Assembly: GCA_052103955.1 (NCBI GenBank)
Contig: JBQELO010000015.1
Location: 1 to 64,000, forward strand
Length of the DNA: 64,000 nt
Source of the DNA: Paenalcaligenes sp052103955
GTDB taxonomy: Bacteria > Pseudomonadota > Gammaproteobacteria > Burkholderiales > Burkholderiaceae_B
Direction: 5' to 3'
Part shown: piece by piece, positions 25,664 to 34,478 of the stretch
Numbering within the stretch: the first letter of the stretch is position 1
Layout: the number at the start of each line of letters is the position of its first letter
Translations under genes and position numbers: made by a program
The notes under the pieces: model-generated
What the model saw: the letters and a program-made list of their open reading frames with translations, nothing else
Database searches by the model: none
Told to the model about the DNA's origin: nothing

Positions 25664-27079
25664 TTAAGCAATCGCACGTAAATCAGGGTGATCAGCTTGC
25701 CCTAGTAGTTGCTCTATTGCACATGAAATGGCCAAGATTTCCGCATCATTACCGGCTGAAGCCATCAGTTGCAAGCCCACAGGCAACGTTCCACTACGAT
25801 CCTTCAACGGTATGGAGACAGCACACTGTTCCAAGTAATTGGAGGGTTGCGTGTTTTGTGTCATGCCCAGCGCTAAGGTTAGCGCTTGTTGTGGTTGATC
25901 AAATTCGCTTAGCAGCGGTGCAGCAACAGTAGTCACAGGGCTAATCCATGCATCAAAGCCGTGGAAGCGTTCTTTGACGCGCTGAATGCTGGCTTGTCGT
26001 TTAGCTTCTAGGGCTAAGAAGTCAGCGGCTTTGCTGTGCAGGCCTGTTTCCATGCGCGTACGAATGACGGGATCAATATGCTGTTTGTTGGCTTCAAAAA
26101 AATCAGCACCTAAGGCAGCGATCAGCGATGCAGGCATCGTTAACGGGAAGTAATGCTGGCGTTCTGAGGCTTCCGGGATTTGAATAGCATCAATGCGACA
26201 ACCGGCGTGCTTGAGTTTGGTGGCGGCATTGTCATAGCTTTTAGCTACGTCGTTAGATAGGCCATCAAAGAAGTGATGATCAGGTTGTCCTAATCGCAAG
26301 CGGTCCAAACACGGTAGGGTAGTGTTAGCGTTATAGCGGTAGCCAAACAGTTGAGCAGAAATCGTATGAAAAGCCGTTTGAGCATCTGCAGCAGTACGTG
26401 TGAGTAAGCCTATAGTGTCCACACGAGGGTCTAGGGCTACTACACCTTCGGTAGGCCATAAACCAAACGAAGTTTTAAGACCAAAAATACCATTGAAGGC
26501 CGCAGGTACACGTACAGAGCCACCTGAGTCAGAGCCAATGGCTAAGGCGCACATGCCTGAGGCCACGGCCACTGCCGAACCCGAGCTAGAGCCACCTGGA
26601 ATACGGTGTTGTTGCAGGTCCCATGGGTTATGTGGCGTACCACGCGATTCCGATACACCGGTAATCCCCAAGCAAAACTCTACCGTTTTGGTTTTGCCTA
26701 GCAGCACACAACCCGCCTTACGCAGGGCTTGCACAAAAGGGCCTTCGGTGTCTGAGCGCATGCTGCTAATGTCAACATTACTACCGGCTTTAGGAGCAGG
26801 GAAGCCCCGAATCGTAAACACGTCTTTGATGGCAATAGGTAGTCCCATTAGCGGGCCTAGATCTGTGCCTGCAGCGAGTAAGCTATCCATGGCGCGGGCA
26901 CTGGCGATAGCCCCTTCGGCATCAACAAACTCAAAAGCGTGCAGGCTAGGGTCTAGCTTTTTGATACGTTCTAAATAGCGGGCAGTGACCTCTTCTGAAC
27001 GAAGGGCGCCGGAACGCAGAGCATGAGCAAATTGCTCTAGTGACATATTTTCAAGGGGGTTGGGTAGTAATGCCGTCAT
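25664..27079 (-). CDS. Amidase (amidase-signature family)
   Basis: A 471-residue hydrolase of the amidase-signature family, which splits amides to acid and ammonia. The catalytic triad is visible as K85 (AIKDVF), cis-S163 (GGSSSGSA) and nucleophile S187 (SDSGGSVR), with the usual 24-residue gap between the serines. It is a stand-alone gene, without gatB or gatC, and of catabolic rather than GatA type. No signal peptide, so cytoplasmic. It is divergent from a Liv-type ABC transporter across about 170 bases holding a perfect palindrome. I infer that the transporter brings in an amide that this enzyme cleaves. Substrate unknown. Start at 27079 has only AGG upstream; 27046 is an alternative. Confidence 0.9.
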   Translation of the reverse strand: MTALLPNPLENMSLEQFAHALRSGALRSEEVTARYLERIKKLDPSLHAFEFVDAEGAIASARAMDSLLAAGTDLGPLMGLPIAIKDVFTIRGFPAPKAGSNVDISSMRSDTEGPFVQALRKAGCVLLGKTKTVEFCLGITGVSESRGTPHNPWDLQQHRIPGGSSSGSAVAVASGMCALAIGSDSGGSVRVPAAFNGIFGLKTSFGLWPTEGVVALDPRVDTIGLLTRTAADAQTAFHTISAQLFGYRYNANTTLPCLDRLRLGQPDHHFFDGLSNDVAKSYDNAATKLKHAGCRIDAIQIPEASERQHYFPLTMPASLIAALGADFFEANKQHIDPVIRTRMETGLHSKAADFLALEAKRQASIQRVKERFHGFDAWISPVTTVAAPLLSEFDQPQQALTLALGMTQNTQPSNYLEQCAVSIPLKDRSGTLPVGLQLMASAGNDAEILAISCAIEQLLGQADHPDLRAIA

Positions 27080-27123
27080 GTAAAACCTGCTAGTCAGAGT
27101 AGGAGCGGAAGGCTCTTTGTAGC

Positions 27124-27141
27124 GTAAGACTAAAGTCTTAC
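27124..27141. promoter_or_regulatory. Candidate operator between amidase and livK
   Basis: An 18-base perfect palindrome, GTAAGACT-AA-AGTCTTAC, in the shared upstream region. The half-site GTAAGAC recurs at 27219-27225, close to livK. Confidence 0.5.
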
Positions 27142-27252
27142 CTATTGGTATTGCCCCTGATTACTGTGTCAGTTCTTCACTCTGTATTATTTTTACGCCA
27201 TTACGTTTATGTTGTGGTGTAAGACATCAAAAATAAAATGTGGAGAGACAAC

Positions 27253-28455
27253 ATGCGAGTAGTAAAAAAGATAAGTGTGGGTGCACTAGCGCTATCGTTG
27301 GCAGCAGCTGGCTTTTCAATGCCTGTATTTGCTCAGGTCAAAGTGGGGGTGATCAATAGCACTTCAGGGGCTTTTTCGGCGTTTGGTCAGCGTTATCAAA
27401 CAGGTATGGAAGTGGCGTTGGAAGAAATCAACGCGGCAGGTGGTATTAACGGTGAAATGCTAGAGCTAGTGGTACAAGATGACCGCTCAGAAGCACAAAG
27501 CGCTTTGGCAGCAGTGGAGTCCATGAAAAATCAGGGTATTCCGCTGGTGATTGGTTCGTATGCATCGTCCATTACAGGCCCGATGGCACGGCTCATGGCA
27601 CGTCAAAAGATGCCGTTGATTGTGTTGGGTAGTGCGGATGACAGCATTACTAACCCTGGTTCCCCTTGGGTGTTCAGAGCCAAACATAACTCCACGATTG
27701 TGGCGAATACATACTTTGATTTCTTCGATAGTCTGCGTGAAAAAGACCCTGAAGGGCTAAAAAATGTCGCGATTCTGCATGGTAATGGCGCGTGGCCTAC
27801 CTCGTTGGCAGAAGAAGGTAAGCGCCAGATCGATAAGCGTGGTTATAGTTTGACCGCGTCGCAAGCTTACGACCAAGGTACCACTGATTTTAGGCCGATT
27901 TTGAACCGCTTCAGATCGGCGAACCCCGACATTCTTTACATCGTTTCTTATGCAGAGGATGGCGTAGCCATTACACGTCAGATGAAAGAAGTAGGGCTAA
28001 ATGCCAAAATTATTTCCTTGGATACGTCTTCCTCATTGCCTAGTTATATCGAGCAGGTAGGGGACTTGGCTGATTACGTGGTGTCTACCGTTAGTTGGAG
28101 TAAAGACGTGAAGTACGACGGTGCTGCAGAGCTAGAGGAACGTCTGCGTGCTAAGGCTAAGGGCGAGCCCTCTTTCTATGAGGCCGAAGGTTACTTGGCG
28201 GTGCGAGTAGCAGCAGATGCGTTGCAGCGTGCGAAGAGCAAAGAGCCAGAAGACATTCGTCAAGCCTTGGCAGAAACTAATCTAACCACACCTGTAACCA
28301 CCGTGACATTTGAGGATTGGGGTGCATTTAAAGGTCAAAACCCTATTCGTAGCCTAATCCTGCAAATTCAGGATGGTAAGCACGTGACCGTCTTCCCTGA
28401 AGACTTGGCCGCACAAGCTCCTCAATATCCCACTCCCGCTTGGGACCAGCGTTAA
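27253..28455 (+). CDS. livK: ABC transporter substrate-binding protein (Liv/amide type)
   Basis: A 400-residue periplasmic binding protein of the branched-chain amino acid/amide/urea class. A signal peptide (basic MRVVKK, hydrophobic core, cleavage near VFA-QVK, about residue 27) precedes the fold KVGVINSTSGAFSAFGQRYQTGMEVALEEINAAGGING. It delivers the ligand to LivHM. Start chosen at ATG 27253, with GGAGAG seven bases upstream. A strong hairpin follows the stop. The neighbouring amidase suggests an amide, not leucine, as ligand; this is inferred. Confidence 0.9.
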   Translation: MRVVKKISVGALALSLAAAGFSMPVFAQVKVGVINSTSGAFSAFGQRYQTGMEVALEEINAAGGINGEMLELVVQDDRSEAQSALAAVESMKNQGIPLVIGSYASSITGPMARLMARQKMPLIVLGSADDSITNPGSPWVFRAKHNSTIVANTYFDFFDSLREKDPEGLKNVAILHGNGAWPTSLAEEGKRQIDKRGYSLTASQAYDQGTTDFRPILNRFRSANPDILYIVSYAEDGVAITRQMKEVGLNAKIISLDTSSSLPSYIEQVGDLADYVVSTVSWSKDVKYDGAAELEERLRAKAKGEPSFYEAEGYLAVRVAADALQRAKSKEPEDIRQALAETNLTTPVTTVTFEDWGAFKGQNPIRSLILQIQDGKHVTVFPEDLAAQAPQYPTPAWDQR

Positions 28456-28464
28456 GTCTATGAC

Positions 28465-28490
28465 GCACAAGCTCATTTTTGAGCTTGTGC
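28465..28490. repeat. Intercistronic hairpin between livK and livH
   Basis: Perfect 11-bp stem (GCACAAGCTCA and complement) with a TTTT loop and no T-run after it. Hairpins at this place in transport operons protect the binding-protein message from decay, giving it higher expression than the membrane genes; that role is inferred here. Confidence 0.6.
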
Positions 28491-28541
28491 ACGCTGCGGT
28501 GTTTCCAGTATCTGTCTGTCGTAAGGACGGAGGAGTAGTAG

Positions 28542-29426
28542 ATGTTTGATTGGGTTTCATTAATCCAGAACCTTTCTAATGGTGTGTTGATAGGTTCTGT
28601 GTATGCCTTGATTGGTATTGGGCTCACGCTGATTTTTGGCGTGATGCGGGTGATTAATTTTGCACACGGCGACTTTGTGGTCTTAGGTATGTATGTGGCC
28701 GTGTTGATGAGCGGATTATTAGGATGGGATCCGTATTTTTCGCTAGTGGTCGCGTTGCCGTTGGGCTTTGTGCTGGGCAGCTTAGTGCAGAAGGTGATTT
28801 TGGCGCGCATTATCGATGCGCCGCCTGAAACCAGTATGTTGGCGACCTTAGGGGTGTCGTTGGTAATTGCAAACTTGCTGTTATTGGGTTTTGGGGGCGA
28901 CCCGCAATCTGTGCATGTAAGTTATGCCTCAAGCACCTTACCGGTGGGTTCGGTGAACTTATCCATGGTGTTGTTATTGGCAGGTTTGGCAACAGTAGTG
29001 GTCACTATCGCTTTATACGCGTTGTTGAATCACACCGAACTGGGCAGAGCTATTCGAGCCACTGCTGAAAACCGCCTAGGTGCTGAACTGGTGGGAGTGG
29101 ATACACGTAAGGTGCAATCGGTTGTGTTTGGTTTGGGGGTGGCGTTGGCCTTAACGGCTGGTGTGGCATTAATTCCTATGCTGTATGCCACGCCTACGGT
29201 TACAGGTCCCTTGTTCACACTCAAAGCCTTTGTGGTCACGGTGTTAGGGGGCTTAGGCAATATTGGTGCTGCCATCGCAGGTGGTTTGGTGCTGGGTATT
29301 GTGGAGATTTTAGGTGCTTCGTATCTGTCTTCCGAGTACAGGGATGTATACGGGTTGATTGTGTTCCTAGCGGTGTTGCTGTTTAAACCCGAAGGGCTCT
29401 TTGGTAAGTCGGTGAAGCGAGTATGA
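28542..29426 (+). CDS. livH: ABC transporter permease LivH
   Basis: A 294-residue inner-membrane permease with about eight helices and the family pattern LSNGVLIGSVYALIGIGLTLIFGVMRVINFAHGDF at the N-terminus, EAA-like region ATAENRLGAELVGVDTRKVQ, and FTLKAFVVTVLGGLGNIGAAIAGGL. GGAGGAG lies nine bases before ATG. The stop overlaps the livM start (ATGA). Confidence 0.94.
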   Translation: MFDWVSLIQNLSNGVLIGSVYALIGIGLTLIFGVMRVINFAHGDFVVLGMYVAVLMSGLLGWDPYFSLVVALPLGFVLGSLVQKVILARIIDAPPETSMLATLGVSLVIANLLLLGFGGDPQSVHVSYASSTLPVGSVNLSMVLLLAGLATVVVTIALYALLNHTELGRAIRATAENRLGAELVGVDTRKVQSVVFGLGVALALTAGVALIPMLYATPTVTGPLFTLKAFVVTVLGGLGNIGAAIAGGLVLGIVEILGASYLSSEYRDVYGLIVFLAVLLFKPEGLFGKSVKRV

Positions 29427-30376
29427 GAAAGCACTATTTAATTCTGATCGCACTGATGGTTGTGGCGGCGTTGTATCCGGTGGTATCGCCGGTGTATCTC
29501 ACGGTCGCCATCAGTATCTTTTTATTCATTGGCTGGGCGACGGCGTGGGATCTGTTAGGAGGATGGGCAGGGCAGGTCAGCCTAGGTCATGTGAGCTTTG
29601 TAGGCATAGGTGCGTATGTCGTGGCGGTGGGGGTAGAGCACTACCATTTGCCATTGTGGTTGTGTGTGTTGTTGGCAATGTTGTTTTCGGCGGTATTGGC
29701 GTACTGTTGGGGGCGCTTAACTTTCAGGCTTAGTGGTCCGTACTTTACGTTGTCTACGATTGCCATTGCTGAAACCTTACGACTGATTGCCATTAATGAA
29801 AAATGGCTTACCGGTGGTGCTACTGGTGTGTTTATTACCGAATTGCCCGAGCCCTTTGGTATAGATCTATTTGAAAAGTGGAATCAATACTACATGGCAT
29901 TACTGTTTGCCGGCCTATGTATTGCAACGGTAATGTTCATTTCTCGTCGTAAGTTTGGCTATGAGTTACGAGCCATACGTGAAGACGAACAATCGGCGAT
30001 GGCAGCGGGCATTAACCCTACTAAAGTAAAGCTACGAGCCTTCATGTTGTCAGCCATGCTGACAGCCTTAGGTGGGTGTATTTACGGCATATTTCTATCC
30101 TTCATGGAGCCGCACGTTATGTTCGGCTTGTTGATGTCCATACAGATAGCACTAACAGCCATTATTGGTGGTAGGGGCACGATCTGGGGGCCGGCAGTAG
30201 GTGCTGTGCTGCTTATTGTTTCTGGTGAGGTGTTCCGCACTACGTTTGCTCAAGCCAATATGTTGGTTTATGGGTTGTTAATTCTTTTGGTGATCTTGTT
30301 TTTCCCACGTGGTTTGGTGGGTGAGCTGGTACGTAACATGGTTCGGAGGGGTTATGCACGCCGCACTCAAAGCTGA
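29423..30376 (+). CDS. livM: ABC transporter permease LivM
   Basis: A 317-residue inner-membrane permease partner of LivH. Shows AWDLLGGWAGQVSLGHVSFVGIGAY near the N-terminus and the cytoplasmic coupling loop ELRAIREDEQSAMAAGINPTKVKLRAF. It overlaps livH by four bases and livG by 23 bases, so translation is tightly coupled across the operon. Confidence 0.94.
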   Translation: MRKHYLILIALMVVAALYPVVSPVYLTVAISIFLFIGWATAWDLLGGWAGQVSLGHVSFVGIGAYVVAVGVEHYHLPLWLCVLLAMLFSAVLAYCWGRLTFRLSGPYFTLSTIAIAETLRLIAINEKWLTGGATGVFITELPEPFGIDLFEKWNQYYMALLFAGLCIATVMFISRRKFGYELRAIREDEQSAMAAGINPTKVKLRAFMLSAMLTALGGCIYGIFLSFMEPHVMFGLLMSIQIALTAIIGGRGTIWGPAVGAVLLIVSGEVFRTTFAQANMLVYGLLILLVILFFPRGLVGELVRNMVRRGYARRTQS

Positions 30377-31070
30377 AAATATTACGGTGCGTTTTGGTGG
30401 CGTGGTGGCCGTCAATAATGTCAGTCTGCATTTACCCGAGGGTGGTGTGTTGGGGTTGATTGGTCCTAACGGGGCAGGGAAAACCACTCTATTTAATGCA
30501 ATCACGGGTTTTGTACCGGTGGCCGAAGGGAAGGTGCATTACTACCAAACTGATGTCACGCATTTACCACCTTACAAGCGTACGGCATTAGGAATGGGGC
30601 GTACCTTCCAAACGGAACGCCCATTTGAAGGTTTAACCGTGTTGGAAAACGTGTTGGTGGCTGCATTTTTACGTAGTGCAAACCGACGTGAGGCGGAAGA
30701 GATCGCACTGGCTGCGCTAGAAAAAGTAGGCTTAGCTGATAGGGCCTACCAACCCGCATCTGATTTAAACCTAGCAAGGCTACGTAGGCTGGAGTTGGCT
30801 AAGGCCTTAGCGACCCAACCTAAAGTGCTGTTCTTGGACGAGATCATGGCTGGGCTTAACCCACCTGCTTTGCACGACATGATTGTGTTTTTACGTTCGT
30901 TGACGGATTCCGGTATTTCAATCCTGATGGTAGAGCACATTATGGAAGCCATCATTGAGCTGTCTGACCATGTATTAGTGCTAGCAAGTGGTAACTTAAT
31001 TGCCGAAGGTAAGCCGCGTGATGTGGTGGCTGATCCACGTGTGATTGATGCGTATTTGGGGACGGACTAA
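30354..31070 (+). CDS. livG: ABC transporter ATP-binding protein LivG
   Basis: A 238-residue cytoplasmic ATPase. Walker A GPNGAGKTT, Q-loop GRTFQTERPF, and Walker B VLFLDEIMAGLNP are clear. The signature normally read LSxGQ is replaced by LNLARLRRLELAKAL, close to the usual LivG form LSYGQQRRLEIARAL but lacking the canonical SxGQ. Start at ATG 30354 with GGAGGGG directly upstream, inside the end of livM. The longer frame from 30309 would overlap livM further. Confidence 0.93.
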   Translation: MHAALKAENITVRFGGVVAVNNVSLHLPEGGVLGLIGPNGAGKTTLFNAITGFVPVAEGKVHYYQTDVTHLPPYKRTALGMGRTFQTERPFEGLTVLENVLVAAFLRSANRREAEEIALAALEKVGLADRAYQPASDLNLARLRRLELAKALATQPKVLFLDEIMAGLNPPALHDMIVFLRSLTDSGISILMVEHIMEAIIELSDHVLVLASGNLIAEGKPRDVVADPRVIDAYLGTD

Positions 31071-31072
31071 CA

Positions 31073-31798
31073 ATGCAAAGACAACATGAAACAGTCCTAA
31101 GCGTACGCAACGCTGATTTAGGTTACGGCACACTGCAAGTGGTGTTTGACGTTAGCCTAGAGGTAAAGCGGGGTGAACTTATTGGTTTGGTAGGGGGGAA
31201 CGGCAGTGGTAAATCTACTATGCTGCGTGCCGTGTCCGGCATGATTAAACCAATGGCTGGGGAAATCCTGTTTAACGGGCAGTCTATCGCTGGATTGCAG
31301 CCTCACCAAACGGCGAGGATGGGGCTTGCTCACGTTCCTATGGGCAGGCAGTTATTTCCCAATCTAAGCGTGAAAGAAAACTTGTTAATGGGGGCCTACT
31401 TACCGCATTTACGGGCCACGCGCGATCAACGGCTGGAAGAGGTGACGGCGCTATTTCCCGACTTAAAAAAATACGAGTCTAGTTTAGCGGGGGCGTTATC
31501 AGGTGGGCAGCAACAAATGGTGGCCATTGGCCGTGCGCTAATGCTAGACCCCATCATGCTAATTATGGATGAGCCTAGTATTGGTTTATCGCCGCTGTAC
31601 GTAAAGGAAGTAATGAAAGCGATACGTAAAGTGGCAGATACAGGTTTGCCAGTGTTGCTGGTGGAGCAAAACATCAAACAGGTTTTGCGAGTCAGCGACC
31701 GTACCTACGTGTTGGAAAATGGTCGTTTGGTACTAGAGGGCACCTCCGAGGAGCTAGAGGGCCACCCTGTGATTCGTAAGGCGTATCTGGGCTTATGA
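31073..31798 (+). CDS. livF: ABC transporter ATP-binding protein LivF
   Basis: A 241-residue cytoplasmic ATPase, partner of LivG. Walker A GGNGSGKST, Q-loop VPMGRQLFPN, intact signature LSGGQQQM, Walker B IMLIMDEPSIGLSP and H-loop LVEQNIKQ. It starts two bases after livG and its stop overlaps the convergent yccS stop by six bases, leaving no room for a terminator between the two genes. Confidence 0.95.
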   Translation: MQRQHETVLSVRNADLGYGTLQVVFDVSLEVKRGELIGLVGGNGSGKSTMLRAVSGMIKPMAGEILFNGQSIAGLQPHQTARMGLAHVPMGRQLFPNLSVKENLLMGAYLPHLRATRDQRLEEVTALFPDLKKYESSLAGALSGGQQQMVAIGRALMLDPIMLIMDEPSIGLSPLYVKEVMKAIRKVADTGLPVLLVEQNIKQVLRVSDRTYVLENGRLVLEGTSEELEGHPVIRKAYLGL

Positions 31799-34072
31799 TG
31801 TAGTCAGTAGGGGTTGGGCTGTGCTGGCATGGTCCAGCCCCTTCATGTCTTGTTGAATTAGCTGCGATGCTTTGATCATCTGGCGCAGGGGGTAGGCAAG
31901 CATGGCAAGTTCCCCTTCTGTTTCCAGTGTGGGCGTGGTGTTCTCTACCGGTTGGTCATGCAAAATACCTTGTATAGCGGTAATGGCTTGCTGAATACCG
32001 GGAGGAATACTTTCTAATGTAGCGAGCAACGGCACACTGGCACTAATTTGCGATGCCAATACATGGTTTTGAATGAGCAGGTTGTTGAACAGCGCCACAT
32101 CACGTTGACGGTTGGCGGGTTCATCCATCATGCGATAAAAGCCCGAGGCAAAGTTATCAAATGAAATGTACACCTGTCGTTTTGCCAATTGCCATTGAGT
32201 TTCAGCTTCAGCTAATTGTGCACCCATGGCGGTATCCACTGGCTCGCTATCAGGGTTAGCGGCATGCAGTTGTACAGCGTGCTGATAGTGACGGTTTAGC
32301 TCGGCATATTGCAGGCCAGTAGTCAGGTAGTGCATGTTTGCTTGCTGTGCTTCGCGAGCAAAGCTACTCATAGAGCTGGCTTCCCACTTGGGTAGAACAT
32401 AACTACATAACAGAGCAATCGCACAGCCAATTAAGGTGTCTATAAAACGCTCGCTAATCACAAACGAGTTGCTGGCATATAGAAACTGAAACGAAATGAG
32501 GGCTGATATAGTCAGGAATGCAGCTGATAGCAAGTAATGCAGTTGCACTAAGCTTTTACCCATGACGTAGGCAACCAGCAAAGCAATGAAATAAAACTCT
32601 TTGTTTTCTGTCACGCTAAACAGTATGAAGGTCAGCAAGCAGCCTAATGCTGTGCCGCCTAAACGCCATGTGTTGCGTTGTTTGGTTTGCGCAAAGCCCG
32701 GTTTAAGGATCACCAGAATGGTCAGAATGATCCAGTTACTTTGGTTGGCTAAGGAATTGATGGGTTCTGAGGCATCAGTGAAATAGGCGGCTAGAGCAGG
32801 GATGGCAAGCGCTAGCATAGCGGCTACGGTGACGCGTATGGCGTAGCGGAAGCTGGAAGAGCTTAACCGTAGGTTGCTGCGTAGTAAGCCAATATGAATC
32901 TCTTCACGCGATAAAAAACGGCTAAGAGATTTATCCAGATACTGATCCAGAGGGATGTCCGTACCTATACGTTTGGTGTTGGCCGCCATATGGTCAATGG
33001 TTTGTTTGGCCACACGCAGACGGCGTAGCACTTGCAACAACAAGCCATACAGCTCAGGGTCTTGCTGTTGCATGCCTTTTTGCTTATAGCGCTCCAGCTC
33101 GTACTCCATGGCACGTATTTCGGCTTTTACGCTAATACGCTGCACGGTTTTTTTACGGCGGGACACGTTCAGTGCAATACGCACCACTTCGTCAGATTGT
33201 TTTAACAGCGCATCATGGGCAAACTCCATGAAGTCGCTTTCCCCTAATTTTCGTCGCAGAGTGTGGTAATCGGTGTGAGTGGCCACGAGGGTATCAAGCA
33301 GAGCCACCATGTTGGTGTACATCACCAGTAACGTGGTGCGGTCTTGATCGCCACGGCTTTTTAAGCCTTTAGGCAGCTCCCTCAGAACGATGTCACGGGC
33401 AGCTTGCTGCAGTTCAGCCATGCTGGACTGCGCTTTAATCAGGTCGCGATAGGTGGCATCCAAATCAGAGTGCACATCATAGAACTTAGAGCGCGCCAGC
33501 ATGTATTTGGCCGTGGCGTGCAATGCCATAGATAAGGTGCGGCGCTCTTCGCCTAGCCACAATAAATACCTAAAGAGTAGGCTAAACGCAAAATAGAACA
33601 AGCCACCCGCAAACGAAAATAACGTGTGCAGCAGTACTGTGTCGTCAGAGGTGGGTTCACGCAGGCTTAATGTCATCAGCAATAAGCAGGCAAAACCAAT
33701 TAAACCGCCGCGTGGGCCATACACGTTCAGCATGGAAAAGAAGAAGCACAGTATGGGTACCAGTATCCATGTGCCCCATAACGACTCAGCCGCAAAGGTG
33801 GTTAAGGCTACTGTGATTGTGCCTAGAGCAATGCCCCCCAGCATTTCGTTAGTGCGATAACGCTTTGGACCACCGGGCTGGTCAATCACTGCCACACAGA
33901 GCGCGCCCATAGAGGCAATAATCCCCATGCTATAGAGCTGGAAACCTCCCCCTAATACAATTACAGGCAACAAAATACCGGCTGCCTGTCGCAGGCCACC
34001 TAGTAGGTAATGGCTGTAAAGAAAGCGCTGTAATTGTGGGAAGAAAATGCTGTTCATAGTGTGGTTTTGCAT
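31793..34072 (-). CDS. yccS: YccS/FUSC-family inner-membrane protein
   Basis: A 759-residue integral membrane protein with two blocks of hydrophobic helices (about 25-175 and 410-540) separated and followed by long soluble helical regions, as in YccS/YhfK and aromatic-acid exporter (FUSC) proteins. Family features include SMGALCVAVIDQPGGPKRYR near the N-terminus and KPGFAQTKQRNTWRLGGTALG in the second membrane block. Members are thought to export aromatic acids or other organic compounds; the substrate is not known. The start may be 34072 or ATG 34057; neither has a clear ribosome site. Confidence 0.85.
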   Translation of the reverse strand: MQNHTMNSIFFPQLQRFLYSHYLLGGLRQAAGILLPVIVLGGGFQLYSMGIIASMGALCVAVIDQPGGPKRYRTNEMLGGIALGTITVALTTFAAESLWGTWILVPILCFFFSMLNVYGPRGGLIGFACLLLMTLSLREPTSDDTVLLHTLFSFAGGLFYFAFSLLFRYLLWLGEERRTLSMALHATAKYMLARSKFYDVHSDLDATYRDLIKAQSSMAELQQAARDIVLRELPKGLKSRGDQDRTTLLVMYTNMVALLDTLVATHTDYHTLRRKLGESDFMEFAHDALLKQSDEVVRIALNVSRRKKTVQRISVKAEIRAMEYELERYKQKGMQQQDPELYGLLLQVLRRLRVAKQTIDHMAANTKRIGTDIPLDQYLDKSLSRFLSREEIHIGLLRSNLRLSSSSFRYAIRVTVAAMLALAIPALAAYFTDASEPINSLANQSNWIILTILVILKPGFAQTKQRNTWRLGGTALGCLLTFILFSVTENKEFYFIALLVAYVMGKSLVQLHYLLSAAFLTISALISFQFLYASNSFVISERFIDTLIGCAIALLCSYVLPKWEASSMSSFAREAQQANMHYLTTGLQYAELNRHYQHAVQLHAANPDSEPVDTAMGAQLAEAETQWQLAKRQVYISFDNFASGFYRMMDEPANRQRDVALFNNLLIQNHVLASQISASVPLLATLESIPPGIQQAITAIQGILHDQPVENTTPTLETEGELAMLAYPLRQMIKASQLIQQDMKGLDHASTAQPLLTTS

Positions 34073-34218
34073 ACGGATTTATCAGTATAAGATGCCCAAC
34101 CTTAACTGTGTGGGAAGATAATTTGCGCTTTACCAACAATTGCAGTTGATTGCCATTTGGCAACAGGGTAAAGTACTTGATGCCTTAGCTCATCCGCTGG
34201 GGCGGTAGGGCTCTTTGT

Positions 34219-34241
34219 ACGGGTCATCAACCCGTTTTTTT
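34219..34241 (+). terminator. Intrinsic terminator in the ilv leader (possible attenuator)
   Basis: Stem ACGGGT/ACCCGT with a 5-base loop followed by seven T, 237 bases before the ilvI start and with no gene in front of it on this strand. A small stem CCGC/GCGG lies directly upstream (34194-34205). A terminator in this place suggests control by premature termination. Confidence 0.6.
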
Positions 34242-34478
34242 GCGCCTTTTTATTTGTTGCTGGCCGCGCCACAAGCGTGTGATGCCAGGACTTCCATTTC
34301 ATGCTATCGCGTTTGTACGCAAGTGCTACTTTCCGAAAGAGTGCAGGTCAAGCAGTAGTGTGTCTGGGTGGCGTGGTCCCGTGGGTCATAAAGCGCCAGA
34401 TCATGTTGCTGTATTTGGCTGAGACTCCGGCTTAAGTGCCAGTCGGGGAGTTAGTGCAAGACTGAAAGGAATTTCATA
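34242..34478 (+). promoter_or_regulatory. Long untranslated region before ilvI
   Basis: About 240 bases without a gene, G+C-balanced, with several potential helices, for example ACTCC/GGAGT enclosing GGC/GCC (about 34423-34452) and TCTGG/CCAGA (about 34363-34400). It could be a structured leader RNA. Conserved leader motifs before acetolactate synthase genes are known in betaproteobacteria; I cannot confirm a match by eye. A promoter for a shorter transcript could also lie here. Confidence 0.4.

Noticed and set aside
34139..34207. Possible leader peptide with several Leu, Ile and Val codons before the ilv terminator
   Set aside because: It would need a TTG start and has no ribosome site, and the aliphatic codons are not clustered as in known attenuator peptides.
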